The notes under the pieces are model-generated. The model worked only from the letters and a program-made list of their open reading frames with translations, ran no database searches and had not been told where the DNA came from. Made by a program: the position numbers and the translations under genes. From Spirochaetaceae bacterium (GTDB lineage Bacteria; Spirochaetota; Leptospiria; Leptospirales; Leptonemataceae), in contig PBUB01000021.1 in NCBI GenBank assembly GCA_002729885.1, forward strand, positions 162,451-226,450: a DNA stretch of 64,000 bases, written 5' to 3'. Positions 27,186 through 36,752 of this stretch are shown here, piece by piece; position 1 is the stretch's first letter, and every line of letters begins with the position of its first letter.

Positions 27186-27683
27186 ATGAAAAAGACTAAA
27201 TTCGCATTATTACTGGCAATGACAGGAGCCTTAACTTTCACAGGCGCCCTGTTCGCAGAAACCCTGTATGTAGTTAGCCCTGCGGCCAAGCTGCTAAAAG
27301 AGCCTAAAATGAGCTCTACAGGTCCTGCTTTGAAGCCTGGAACCCAGGTAAACAGTAGCGGACAACAGGGTATGTTTGTTCAAGTTCAGAGTCCCATGGG
27401 ATCCGGATATGTCTCTAAACTGTTCGTATCCAAGTATGCACCTACCGGAAAGGTAGACACTACCAAAATCAAGCTGAATCAACAGGTGGCTACCCGGGAC
27501 AAGGCCTCAGCCTACAGTGAAACCGCTGCAGCCCGAGGATTCTCCACCGGTACAGAGGAACGATTCGATAATCCGGAAGCCTTTGATTTCAGTGAAGTAG
27601 ACTGGATCGAGAAACAAAAACCGAACCAAAAACAAGTGGACATTTTCCTCCGCCAGGGAAAGCTCCATAAGTTTGGATCATGA
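27186..27683 (+). CDS. secreted SH3b-domain protein
   Basis: 165 residues with a cleavable signal (MKKTKFALLLAMTGALTFTG to about residue 25). Residues about 27-85 form a bacterial SH3-like domain (LYVVSPAAKLLKEPKMSSTG, KPGTQV, VQVQSPMGSGYVSKLFV). The C-terminal third has an acidic helical segment. It overlaps the next gene by 4 bases and shares an operon with an M48-like lipoprotein and an adenylate cyclase. SH3b domains commonly bind peptidoglycan or peptides. Confidence 0.8.
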   Translation: MKKTKFALLLAMTGALTFTGALFAETLYVVSPAAKLLKEPKMSSTGPALKPGTQVNSSGQQGMFVQVQSPMGSGYVSKLFVSKYAPTGKVDTTKIKLNQQVATRDKASAYSETAAARGFSTGTEERFDNPEAFDFSEVDWIEKQKPNQKQVDIFLRQGKLHKFGS

Positions 27684-28423
27684 GGTTTCATCGTAAGTAC
27701 TTTAATCAAAACAAAGCCGTAGCCCTCAGAGCTACAGCTTCTTTTCTGGCACTGGGTCTGATATTCATCACGGCCCAGTGTTCTTCTCTCAGCCCTAAAG
27801 ACCGCAGTCTTCGCGAAGTTGCGGTGGGACGAGCCCTGACAGCCCGATTTGCCAAGGCCGATGGCATTGTTAAGAATGCCACAGCCACTTCCTATGTCTC
27901 CCTGGTAGGGCAGGCTGTAGTGGAAGCGGCGGGCCAATCCGATAAAGATTACCATTTTGCCATTCTGGATACAGATGAATCCATTTCTGTGGCCGGACCT
28001 GGCGGGTACATCCTGATCAGTAAAGGATACATCAAGAGTCTGTCTTCTGAAGCTGAACTGGCAGCCGTTCTGGCCATGGAAGTTGCTCATGTGGCCCTGG
28101 CTCATCATGACGATTCATTGCTTACAGACGGTTCATTGATTGAAACGTCGGAATCTGGATCGGAAGAGCTGTATGAGACAATCCGCCAGGGAAAGCGATC
28201 TGCAGAGCAGGTCTATGAAGCGGATGCGGCAGCAGCTTTTTATCTGGCCTCGCTGGGTTACGATCCAGCAGTGCTGGTTCGGGTGGTTAAACTGGGCACT
28301 CCTCAGAAACACGCATCCACTGCCGATCGCCAGAGCAAAGTCAAATCAGTAATCGAACAAAATGGCCTTTCCGGCCAGCAGACCAACACTGCCCGGTTCC
28401 AGGCCAGTACGCGGGGTCTGTAA
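27680..28423 (+). CDS. M48-like lipoprotein with a lost catalytic histidine (pseudo-protease)
   Basis: 247 residues with a lipoprotein signal ending LIFITAQ-Cys34. The fold and spacing follow M48 peptidases (BepA/LoiP-like): ISVAGPGGYILISKGYIKSL, SEAELAAVLAMEVAHVALAH and YEADAAAAFYLASLGYDPAV. The zinc motif HExxH reads MEVAH, with Met133 in place of the first His, while Glu134, His137 and Glu180 remain. It may therefore be inactive or altered in metal binding. Translationally coupled to the SH3b gene. Confidence 0.8.
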   Translation: MRFHRKYFNQNKAVALRATASFLALGLIFITAQCSSLSPKDRSLREVAVGRALTARFAKADGIVKNATATSYVSLVGQAVVEAAGQSDKDYHFAILDTDESISVAGPGGYILISKGYIKSLSSEAELAAVLAMEVAHVALAHHDDSLLTDGSLIETSESGSEELYETIRQGKRSAEQVYEADAAAAFYLASLGYDPAVLVRVVKLGTPQKHASTADRQSKVKSVIEQNGLSGQQTNTARFQASTRGL

Positions 28424-28424
28424 A

Positions 28425-30623
28425 ATGCTAAAAAACAAGAAGGTCTGGTTTGGAATCCTGACCATCGTTCCCATCATTCTTGTGCTGGTGCTTCATTCTA
28501 CGGGAGCACTGGCCAGGGTTGAAAACCGTATCACGGATTTTCGCTACATTTATTTCAACCCGGGGCATGAGTTCAGCGAAGATATCGTCCTTCTTGAAAT
28601 CGACGAACAGTCCCTGCAAAAACTGGGACAGGATCCCATCTACGGTCGCTGGCCCTGGAAGCGAAATGCCTATGTACCTCTGCTGGAATTCGTGGCTCAG
28701 TTTGGAGCGCAAAAGATTCTTTTTGACGTCACCTTCTTCGAAGAGAGCCCGGAAGACGAGGCTATGTCCGCCGTGGGCGAAGCTATACCGATTATTTCTC
28801 ATGCACTGAACTTTAGAAACGAGGAAGGCCTGGAAACTTTGCCCGAGCTTCCTGAAATTGTTCGAGCTCAGGCCATTCCCTATGATGGACCGGAGTTGGT
28901 TTCTAAAGAGTATAACCGGGTAATCTATCCTGCCAGAGAAATACTTTCTACTCTGCCCGGTGCTCACTCCGTAACTTTCCATCCGGATTCGGATGGTGTT
29001 GCGCGCAAGGCCAGACATCTCTTTAAATACAAAGACGAATACTATCCCTCTCTATCTCTTGCGGCCGTGGCCCCGCTGATTGGGCTTCAATCCGTTTCCT
29101 ATAAAGGTCAGAAATTGATCCTTAACACGGCGGAAGGCGAACGTAGCATACCGGCTGAAGATGGCGCTGTTCGATTCCACTATTATCCGGAATCCGAACT
29201 TTACAACGAGATGAAGCGATACTCCATTACATCGCTTATTGAAACCAAGATTGCCATCGACAAAGGGGATTTTACTTCAATTGAAGACTTAAAATTCGAC
29301 CCTTCTGAACTACAGGGCAAGACCGTGATTATCGGCGCCACGGCTGCTGCCACTCATGATGTTAAGACCACTCCGTATGGAAGTATGCCCGGAGTATTCC
29401 TGCATGCGATTCTGGCCTCCAACATACTTCAGAATCATTTTCTCACTGTGCTGAGCCCCTGGTTTGCTCTGGTGGCTTTGATCTTGCTTGTGCCATTGGC
29501 CAACTATCTGGTTATTTACACTCATGGCCTGGCCGGTAGAGTTATATTTCCTGGCATCATGCTACTGGTGATCACTGCCATTTCGCTGATTGCCTTTCAG
29601 TATTTCGATACTCTGCTTCCTCTGGCTGGATTTCTTATTGGCTTTCCCATGGCTTTCCTGGGTTCCGTGGCCTTCCTGAGCTTTACGGAGGGCCTGGAAA
29701 AAAGAAAATTCAAATCCGCCATGTCCAAATATCTTTCGCCTGCCGTTCTGGAAGATGTGATGAAGCGCGGTCAGCTTCAGGCTGAAATCGGCGAGCGAAA
29801 GAATATGACCGTGATGTTCACCGACATTCGCTCCTTTACAACCATGGCCGAAGGTATGGACCCGGCCACCGTTGTTCATATTCTGAACGAGTACCTGGAT
29901 CGTATGGTTCATGTTGTCTTCGAAGAAGAAGGAACATTAGATAAGTATATCGGTGATGCTATCATGGCTTTCTGGAATGCTCCCTTAAACCAGGCCGACC
30001 ATGCCACCAGAGCCGTACGCACGGGTCTGGGCATGCTGCATGAACTCCATTTACTACATGAGCGATGGAAACAGGAAGGCGCACCGCTACTTCGCATGGG
30101 CGTAGGTATTCATACCGGCGAAATGATTGTAGGAAACATTGGTTCCAATCAACGACTGGATTATACAGTCATCGGAGACAATGTAAACCTGGGATCCAGG
30201 CTGGAAGGAATAACCAAAACCTATGGCGTAGACATGCTGATTAGCGAGGCCACTTACAAGGCCATGATCGCAGAAGAAAGCAAGACACTTCCCTGTCGAT
30301 TAATCGATCTTGTGGCAGTGAAGGGAAAATCTATTCCCATCGCTGTCTATGAACCGCTTCCCGGAGAAGGTGGTCAGCGCTGCAAATCCATGAACAATTC
30401 CGTGTATGCTGCCAGGTTCAATGAAGCATTCGATCATTACAGAAATCGCAGATGGGACGAGGCCATTTCAATGTATGAAAGTTTCCTCAGTGATGCTGCA
30501 GAGAATCCTGCCCGTCCAGGACCGGATCAGCCTACAACACTCATGATTGAGCGATGCAAACAATACAAGGCCAGTCCCCCACCGGAAAACTGGGATGGCT
30601 CTTTTGTCATGACTACGAAATAG
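28425..30623 (+). CDS. CHASE2-domain class III adenylate cyclase
   Basis: About 733 residues: N-terminal membrane helix, extracytoplasmic CHASE2 sensor (about 30-330), three further helices (about 340-420) and a class III cyclase domain (about 455-640). Metal-binding Asp467 (FTDIRSF) and Asp511 (YIGDAIMAF), and the purine-specifying pair Lys507/Asp579 (LDKYIGD; LDYTVIGDN) indicate ATP rather than GTP as substrate. The C-terminal tail is TPR-like. The ATG at 28425 follows the previous stop by one base. It makes cAMP in response to a periplasmic signal, perhaps linked to its two envelope neighbours. Confidence 0.92.
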   Translation: MLKNKKVWFGILTIVPIILVLVLHSTGALARVENRITDFRYIYFNPGHEFSEDIVLLEIDEQSLQKLGQDPIYGRWPWKRNAYVPLLEFVAQFGAQKILFDVTFFEESPEDEAMSAVGEAIPIISHALNFRNEEGLETLPELPEIVRAQAIPYDGPELVSKEYNRVIYPAREILSTLPGAHSVTFHPDSDGVARKARHLFKYKDEYYPSLSLAAVAPLIGLQSVSYKGQKLILNTAEGERSIPAEDGAVRFHYYPESELYNEMKRYSITSLIETKIAIDKGDFTSIEDLKFDPSELQGKTVIIGATAAATHDVKTTPYGSMPGVFLHAILASNILQNHFLTVLSPWFALVALILLVPLANYLVIYTHGLAGRVIFPGIMLLVITAISLIAFQYFDTLLPLAGFLIGFPMAFLGSVAFLSFTEGLEKRKFKSAMSKYLSPAVLEDVMKRGQLQAEIGERKNMTVMFTDIRSFTTMAEGMDPATVVHILNEYLDRMVHVVFEEEGTLDKYIGDAIMAFWNAPLNQADHATRAVRTGLGMLHELHLLHERWKQEGAPLLRMGVGIHTGEMIVGNIGSNQRLDYTVIGDNVNLGSRLEGITKTYGVDMLISEATYKAMIAEESKTLPCRLIDLVAVKGKSIPIAVYEPLPGEGGQRCKSMNNSVYAARFNEAFDHYRNRRWDEAISMYESFLSDAAENPARPGPDQPTTLMIERCKQYKASPPPENWDGSFVMTTK

Positions 30624-30635
30624 GCTCGATAGCTG

Positions 30636-30656
30636 CGTCCGCCCTCCTGGCGGACG
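30636..30656 (+). terminator. hairpin after the adenylate cyclase gene
   Basis: CGTCCGCC (30636-30643) pairs perfectly with GGCGGACG (30649-30656) around five bases, 13 bases after the stop. No T-run follows. The remaining intergenic DNA to 30922 shows no gene. Confidence 0.5.
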
Positions 30657-30922
30657 TGGATCATCCCGCATTCAGAGCAATCGCAGTGCAAAGCAAGCCA
30701 GTTCTCCAGGGACCCGGCAAATATGAATTAAGACTCCTGAATGAGTCCTCAGAATGAGATAGCATCGCTCATTACGAATTGTTTTCGCAATGCCTTAACT
30801 CTGGACATCACATCGCTCGAATAGAATTTGTTCATCAAGCCTTCTTTTGATGCTGCTTTTCGGAACCCCGGGATGCCGGACTCCGTCCAACAGACAGCAT
30901 TCGCATTTTTTTCTTTTACTAA

Positions 30923-32239
30923 ATGTTGTCACCATCACCTAGAACGATTGTCGCACCCTTGCTGCTGGGTGCTCTCCTCTTCGGCAACTTTTGTAGCCCG
31001 GCCTCAAATCAATGTAACGATTCAGATCCTTTTTGTTCCCTGCAAGGTGCCTTTATTCTCGGTGAGGTCCTATCCTGTACGTTCGATGATACATGGCGGA
31101 AGATCGGATCCACAACTCCGAACCCTGATACCATTTCGGCTGTATTTATTACCGCAATCTTGCAGGACTCTGATGGTGCGATTTATGCTGCAGGGGGCGG
31201 GACTTTTCTGGGCAACGATGCCGGGATCATCTTAAAGAGCACTGACGGAGGTGCTAGCTGGTTTTCGGAGTTTATTCATCAACCTTCTCCGGGGAATCCA
31301 GTGCTCTTTACAGATATGAAAATGGGGCCCGATGGGACGATCATTGCTCTGGGAAATCAGAACCCGGACGGAACCAATGATGAGGCTTTCCTGGCTATCA
31401 GGCCACCCCTACAAAGCTTTTCCGTCACTGCAACCTACGAGAGACAGGACACCTTTGTGACATCCGCTCTAGTCGGTGCCCTTTCTCCGGAGCTGAGTTA
31501 TTTTGCTGCTGGCATTGGCAGCAATGGTACACCGGACGATGCGATGCTTCTCTCCAGCCCGGCACCGTATCAGAGCCTGTCACCTGTGGTTCTGCTCGAT
31601 GATTCCGGCGGAAACAACATTCATTTTACTGCTCTAGCCGCACCCTCCGCTTCAGACATCAGGTTGGCAGGGGTTGCTACAGATAACTCAGCTATCTACG
31701 AAGCAATTATAGGTGTTGTTGGATCAGGTTTGTATACAGAGACTTATAGAGCTTCCTTTACCTGTTGCGTAGGCGATGTTAGCTTGCATGACCCTACGGA
31801 CATTCTAGTAAACGGCCCCAGTCAATATGCAATGGGAATTACTCCGGGCACGTCCACCGCGGATCTAAGGGCTCAGGTCTGGTCTATTGACACAGCAACG
31901 GGCAGCGCTGGCATCTTTGTATTAAATCCGGACCTTCCGGGGGCCACGGTACGACTCCAGCGCCATGGGAATCGAACAGTGGCTGTTTCGCGCATCATTA
32001 CGGTTGCCGCACCCACTGGTACGCCCCAGGTCGACATTAGTAAAGATGGCGGGGCGACCTTTTTTCGCTCAATGAACCCGGACACCGATGGCCTCATATT
32101 TAATGACGCCTTCGATTCCAGTATTCAGCAATCGGGAACCTACTCGTTAAATGATGCAAGTTTACTCATGCCCGTGAGCGTAGATGCCTCCGTGGACGGT
32201 ACAACGCCCGTGTTCTTCTATCAATTACCCTGCTATTAA
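30923..32239 (+). CDS. lipoprotein with BNR/sialidase-like beta-propeller repeats (paralogue 1)
   Basis: 438 residues with a lipoprotein-type signal (GALLFGNFC). Mature repeats have Asp-box-like segments such as KSTDGGASWFSEF and SKDGGATFFRS, and recurring phrases PDGTN, TATYERQDT and TGTPQVD, suggesting a beta-propeller. An internal CC pair lies near residue 280. Probably a surface or periplasmic protein of unknown role. The gene at 32479 is a clear tandem paralogue of the same length and layout. Confidence 0.75.
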   Translation: MLSPSPRTIVAPLLLGALLFGNFCSPASNQCNDSDPFCSLQGAFILGEVLSCTFDDTWRKIGSTTPNPDTISAVFITAILQDSDGAIYAAGGGTFLGNDAGIILKSTDGGASWFSEFIHQPSPGNPVLFTDMKMGPDGTIIALGNQNPDGTNDEAFLAIRPPLQSFSVTATYERQDTFVTSALVGALSPELSYFAAGIGSNGTPDDAMLLSSPAPYQSLSPVVLLDDSGGNNIHFTALAAPSASDIRLAGVATDNSAIYEAIIGVVGSGLYTETYRASFTCCVGDVSLHDPTDILVNGPSQYAMGITPGTSTADLRAQVWSIDTATGSAGIFVLNPDLPGATVRLQRHGNRTVAVSRIITVAAPTGTPQVDISKDGGATFFRSMNPDTDGLIFNDAFDSSIQQSGTYSLNDASLLMPVSVDASVDGTTPVFFYQLPCY

Positions 32240-32478
32240 CCATTACCCACTTACAACCGGTTTTAGCAACTCCAGCTGCACATATTCTGGATTCCCTCTG
32301 ATGCAGGCCATCCCTGCCTTTGGGTCATAATGGGGTACCTTCTATTTGTTTTGCCTCTCCAGGTATTCGCTTCGCCCGCCATCTTATGCGAAAGTATTGA
32401 CACTGTTTGTCCCCAGCCGGTGAAGCGATCAGGCGATATCGGACTCGACGCAATTCTGGCGCTCGATTTCCTGGTAGC

Positions 32479-33807
32479 ATGATTCGAGCTTTCCATCCTC
32501 CCCACTGGAACAGAATTCGAAAGAATCTATATTCAGGTACTGTCTTTCTACTCTGCTGTATCACCCTGGCACTCTCTAGTTTCTCCTGTTCGAAGAGTAA
32601 CTGCAGGCCGGACGATCCGTCCTGCGATACGGTTTCAGCTCTGATCCTTGCCCGAGCCGTTCAATGCAGCTATAGAAAGAGCTGGAGCAAAATTGGCTCC
32701 ACGGAGGGAAACCCGGACAATCTTCAGGCCGTTACATTTTCTTCTATAGTGGAAGGTCCGGACGGATTTCTTTACGCTGCAGGCGAAGCATCCAATGGAA
32801 ACGATGCAGCGGTTGTGATGCGTAGCGAAGACGGCGGCGCGAACTGGGTCACCGAATGGGTTCACCAGCCGACGTTGAATGCAGGGGCAATTACGCAGAT
32901 CCTGCGGGCTCCCGATGGAAGTTTGATCGCGGTGGGAAACCATAATCCAGATGGAACCAACACGGAAGTGTTTCTGGCGCGAAAGGCACCGGGCGGAAGT
33001 TTCACCGTGACCGCTACTTACGAAAGGCAGGACACCAATGTAAGCCGCGCCCTGGCTGCAGTGATGAGTCCTTCCGGCACTATATATGTTTCCGGCAATG
33101 CGGCGGTTCCGGCTGACATTGCGGGTATGCTTCTGATTTCGGGGGGCAATTACACATCACTGACTCCACGCACCCTTGTCACAGATGGAGTGAATCCGGT
33201 TCTGTTTTCGGCAATAGACCCGATGTCTGAGATCGATGTGGCTGTGGGTGGCTTCGTTGACAGCGGAGCTTCCCAGGAATTTACACTGGGCCTGTCCCGT
33301 TCCGATGGAAGTTACAGCTCTATCCTTCGCAATGTCTTTTCCTGCTGTCTGGGAGATCCGGAATTCCATGATCCCACAGGCCTATATCATCTGGGCAGCG
33401 GTCGCTATTTAATGGGACTGACTCCAGGAACAAACCTCACGGATGTTCGAGGCACAGTTCTGGATATCGCATCGAATGGATCATTTATTTCCACAGAAGT
33501 GGACCCCAATCCAGCAGCTCTCACAAGCTTTAAAATTCATGGGATAAATCAGGTCGCTTCTCTATTTGTACCATCGGGTGCTACCGGTACACCGCAGATC
33601 AACATTCGCACAGATGGCGAAGCATCTTTCCGAGTGAGTTTTCCACCGAACACCGATGGCATCATACTGAATGATGCTCCGGAGGAATCAATTCGACTGG
33701 TTGAGACCCATATGCTTTCCAACGGCGATCTTCTGCTGCCACTTCCTATCCATAATTCGATTGTGGCCTCTGAGCCCGTCTGGATTTACCGCCTGGCCTG
33801 CAGATAA
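32479..33807 (+). CDS. lipoprotein with BNR/sialidase-like beta-propeller repeats (paralogue 2)
   Basis: About 442 residues from the ATG at 32479, which puts a hydrophobic signal and LSSFSC lipobox at the right place; an upstream in-frame ATG at 32407 gives only a charged extension. It shares with paralogue 1 the CS-rich start of the mature protein, RSEDGGANWVTEW, NPDGTN, TATYERQDTNVSRAL, SCCLGD...FHDPTGLY and TGTPQIN. Clearly a tandem duplication that has diverged. Role unknown. Confidence 0.75.
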   Translation: MIRAFHPPHWNRIRKNLYSGTVFLLCCITLALSSFSCSKSNCRPDDPSCDTVSALILARAVQCSYRKSWSKIGSTEGNPDNLQAVTFSSIVEGPDGFLYAAGEASNGNDAAVVMRSEDGGANWVTEWVHQPTLNAGAITQILRAPDGSLIAVGNHNPDGTNTEVFLARKAPGGSFTVTATYERQDTNVSRALAAVMSPSGTIYVSGNAAVPADIAGMLLISGGNYTSLTPRTLVTDGVNPVLFSAIDPMSEIDVAVGGFVDSGASQEFTLGLSRSDGSYSSILRNVFSCCLGDPEFHDPTGLYHLGSGRYLMGLTPGTNLTDVRGTVLDIASNGSFISTEVDPNPAALTSFKIHGINQVASLFVPSGATGTPQINIRTDGEASFRVSFPPNTDGIILNDAPEESIRLVETHMLSNGDLLLPLPIHNSIVASEPVWIYRLACR

Positions 33808-33997
33808 TTGACAGTGCAGCCTCCAGGTCCCGTGGTACTTCGCGCATCGATGTAGAAGGGGAAATGGACTCTGAATGAACCTGCTGTTTCAACCCGAAAA
33901 TAGTGGCGATATCAGACAACTGGCGGATCCATGCCGACTATTCCATGCGAACTATTCACTCTGCTCCACCCTGATGCCCCGGATGTTTCCTGGCTAG

Positions 33998-34516
33998 CTA
34001 TCGACCGCGTACAGGCTCCGGCAATTCCAGCTGGGCATATTTGCTAATGCCTCTTTCTCGAAACCAACCACGGTTTGTTTCTATAGCATAGATTGCCGGT
34101 TCAGGCGAAGTATAGATCGCTTTTCCATCGTCCGGATGCATACTGAAATATTCGATCAGAAAACCCTGTTCATCGAAGAAGGCAACGTCCAGAGGAAGTG
34201 GAGTATCTTTCATATAGAATCCCACTTTCTGTGGCGCCGGAAAGGCAAACAGCATTCCATGATCGGCTGCCATAGTTTCGCGACCCTTCAGCCCTGCCGT
34301 CCGACTATCCGGATCCGCAGCCACCTCCACAGTCAGGGGCTCGCCGCCAATGCGAATCTCCATGGTGGGCAATGTGCCCGGCAGATTGCGATCGCATTGA
34401 AAGAGGCTGAATGTGACCAGCAGAACCAGAATAGTTTGATATCGAATTGCGAATCTGTAGGGGGAGATCCGGAAATACCTCCGGATCTCGAATTGCTTTT
34501 CCTTTCGTTGGATCAT
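33998..34516 (-). CDS. DUF192 lipoprotein
   Basis: 172 residues: export signal with a spirochaetal lipobox (TFSLFQC), then a DUF192 domain recognised by TAGLKGRETMAADHGMLFAF, VGFYMKDTPLPLDVAFFD and the late ETNRGWFRERGI. Function of the family is unknown; members are often exported. Its start overlaps the stop of the upstream LPP20-like gene as ATGA, so the two are coupled. Confidence 0.85.
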   Translation of the reverse strand: MIQRKEKQFEIRRYFRISPYRFAIRYQTILVLLVTFSLFQCDRNLPGTLPTMEIRIGGEPLTVEVAADPDSRTAGLKGRETMAADHGMLFAFPAPQKVGFYMKDTPLPLDVAFFDEQGFLIEYFSMHPDDGKAIYTSPEPAIYAIETNRGWFRERGISKYAQLELPEPVRGR

Positions 34517-35817
34517 TGAAAGCGAATGGAAATTTCGCCCCGTTTTGCTTCCGTGACAATCAACTTCTTCTTCGCAACAATCTGAAAGATCTTGGGATTG
34601 GCGGCGTAAAAGGCCAGTGTGTCTCTGAGCGCAAATACCCGACCAGGATAGGTTACTTCCCAGACCGTTTCTCCCTGGGAGGAGCGAATTTCATTTACAC
34701 CCTTTACTGCCGTCTTTAGCTGTAGATCGTCGCGAAAGATACCAGCTTCATCGAAACTAAGGCCCTGGATCTTCATTAGAATAACATTGTTTCTTGTGAT
34801 GCTTCCCCAGCGGCTCTGCAATCGGCTGTGGGTAAATTGAGCCAGACCGGATAGCCTTCGGTCCGGTTCCGCGCCTACAGCGAATCGCTCCATGGCTGCC
34901 CTTGCTGCGGCCAGATCCGTGGTCTGAGCTCCGTTCTCCACTTTACTAAATTCTCCCAGCACTTCTCCACGACCCCAGAGAGTCACAATGGCAACATTAC
35001 CTGTGGCTTTGTAGGATTTGAAATGCTGGCCCAGAGTCGCAATATTTTGAGCATTGGCTTCGATGTTTCCTACTATAAGAACATCGGCATCAGCAGCTAC
35101 AGCCCGGTCCATGAGCTCCGGAGGCACATTTCCGGGATTGGAAGAAACCATGGCTTCGTTTATGCCGCGCGTATCGAAGCGAGAAGGATCCACGATGTTA
35201 TAGCCTTTCTGCACCAGTGCATCTCTAAGAGCGCTGGCTGCCTGAGCATTGCGCGAATTAAATCCCTCTACCCGGGTGGCCTGTCCGGCCAGATTGTATT
35301 CTTCTCGAATCAATACCAGAATCCTGGGATTACCCACAAGCTTCTGCATTAGGTTGATCTGATTGTTTACGTCCGCCGGACTCACCTCAAAGCGAACGAA
35401 TGCACGTAGCATCTTGATCGTATCCAGGTTATAGGTCTGTTGTTCGATCACGCTGTCATTGCGGCAAATTCCCCGGGCTTTCGTATACACTTCGAAGCCG
35501 ATGGACTGTCCATCCCCCACTCCACTGTACTGGGCTACCTCTTCGCCAATGCACTTTTCTATAGCCTTTCTACAGGCATCCTCTTTAGCCTTGTCCATGG
35601 CCGAAGCCATGCTCGTGTAAATCGGAGCCTCTCCGTATACCGTGATTTCACCTTTCATACAGGCGTCCCGGAAATCACCGGAAAGACCAGAATCATCGCG
35701 GCTGGAAGGGCCCGAACAACTGACTGCCAGGCTAACCGAAACGGAAATCGCCAGCAAACTGAGAATTTTAACCCACGAAAGTTTCGGGGTCGGATTACTA
35801 AAACCAGGAATTGCCAT
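34513..35817 (-). CDS. LPP20/FlgT-like lipoprotein
   Basis: 434 residues with lipobox SVSLAVSC. Residues about 55-150 look like the LPP20/FlgT N-terminal domain (ITVYGEAPIYTSMASAMDKA, DACRKAIEKCIGEEV, then TYNLDTIKMLRAFVRFEV). The middle has NPRILVLIREEYN and ALRDALVQKGYNIVDPSRFD, the flagellar assembly FlgT middle-domain pattern. It is divergent from flgN, but whether it acts in flagella or is a general envelope lipoprotein is not clear. Confidence 0.72.
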   Translation of the reverse strand: MAIPGFSNPTPKLSWVKILSLLAISVSVSLAVSCSGPSSRDDSGLSGDFRDACMKGEITVYGEAPIYTSMASAMDKAKEDACRKAIEKCIGEEVAQYSGVGDGQSIGFEVYTKARGICRNDSVIEQQTYNLDTIKMLRAFVRFEVSPADVNNQINLMQKLVGNPRILVLIREEYNLAGQATRVEGFNSRNAQAASALRDALVQKGYNIVDPSRFDTRGINEAMVSSNPGNVPPELMDRAVAADADVLIVGNIEANAQNIATLGQHFKSYKATGNVAIVTLWGRGEVLGEFSKVENGAQTTDLAAARAAMERFAVGAEPDRRLSGLAQFTHSRLQSRWGSITRNNVILMKIQGLSFDEAGIFRDDLQLKTAVKGVNEIRSSQGETVWEVTYPGRVFALRDTLAFYAANPKIFQIVAKKKLIVTEAKRGEISIRFQ

Positions 35818-35903
35818 ACCTATTAGAGGCCACTGGCACGTTCCGGGTCAAGTATATCCGATTTTTTCTTATGGTTTTGGAATTGTATCCGATGGGAGAA
35901 ACG

Positions 35904-36416
35904 ATGATTTTCCCGGCTCTAGAAAAGACCCTGCGAGAACAGTCCCGTCTGGTAAAGGATGCCCTGACTCTGGAAAAGGACAAAGGACGGGCCATTGCAG
36001 AGGCAAACGGTAAGAAGCTCACCGAGTTGAGCGGCCGCCTGGAAGGCATAGTTTCAGCTATGGAAAAGGCGGAAAAGGAGCGGATAGAGAGCTGTCGCAG
36101 ACTCCAGAAGCAGCGACCGGACCTATTCGATGTGAAAAGCGATATGCGAGCCAGCGACCTTATGCATGCCCTGGATCTCCTGGAAGATCAAGGAGTGCCG
36201 GTAGAGCAGGAAAGGGACTTGCTCTCTCTTCTCATGCTGGATCTACGCAAACTACAAACTCTAAATCAAGAAAATCAGAATTCTCTGGAACGCGCAAGTG
36301 CCAACCTGAACAGCGTTCTCGAACAGGCCTCGGGAAAAGATAAGATGTACCACCCTGCTGGAAAAGATAAAAGAAAAGCAGATGGTCCTTCCCTTATTCT
36401 GAACGCCACTGTCTGA
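35904..36416 (+). CDS. flgN: FlgN-type flagellar chaperone
   Basis: About 170 residues, all helical with a long coiled coil, in the position of FlgN immediately before flgK. The N-terminal half (ALEKTLREQSRLVKDALTLE and KLTELSGRLEGIVSAMEKAE) has the FlgN pattern. FlgN escorts the hook-associated proteins FlgK and FlgL to the export gate. The ATG at 35904 has GGGAG five bases upstream; upstream in-frame starts to 35811 would overlap the divergent gene. Confidence 0.7.
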   Translation: MIFPALEKTLREQSRLVKDALTLEKDKGRAIAEANGKKLTELSGRLEGIVSAMEKAEKERIESCRRLQKQRPDLFDVKSDMRASDLMHALDLLEDQGVPVEQERDLLSLLMLDLRKLQTLNQENQNSLERASANLNSVLEQASGKDKMYHPAGKDKRKADGPSLILNATV

Positions 36417-36437
36417 AAACTAACCAAACTTGAAATC

Positions 36438-36469
36438 GCCTCACCGGCAAAGCCGGCCGGCCTTTTTTT
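36438..36469 (+). terminator. rho-independent terminator after flgN
   Basis: CCGGC (36444-36448) pairs with GCCGG (36452-36456), extended by GCC (36438-36440) with GGC (36459-36461), then a run of seven T. It separates flgN from flgK, so flgK probably has its own promoter. Confidence 0.8.
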
Positions 36470-36752
36470 ATCCGGTCGCTAATGGACATTGTTCTCCGGA
36501 CAGCAATGAAACGCGAGTGCCGTTGCGTCAGAACTGTCTTCCCGAAATAAACCTCTGATTTTCGTACCAAGGCATGCCTTTGCTCAGGTTCACAACACAC
36601 GCTTCCGAATTCCATTGCCGGGAAGCCTGCCTTATGTCTCTTTCGCGCAATAAAAATGATCCGTTTCGACAGTTTCTGGCCCTAAAATCAACCCCTCTGG
36701 TATTTTTCTCATCCTTTTGATTCAGCTTCCGAGAAGATAAAAGGAGGCTTAT
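36470..36752 (+). other. intergenic region upstream of flgK
   Basis: About 280 bases with no convincing gene. It should hold the flgK promoter. I did not find a clean sigma-28 pair (TAAA and GCCGATAA); the nearest is TCCGAGAA around 36728-36735 without a good -35. An AAGGAGG ribosome-binding site sits directly before the flgK ATG. Confidence 0.45.

Noticed and set aside
29310..29912. Antisense frames within the adenylate cyclase gene
   Set aside because: No family features; the plus-strand gene is certain.
36728..36735. Sigma-28 promoter for flgK
   Set aside because: Only the -10-like TCCGAGAA is seen; no TAAA at the right distance.
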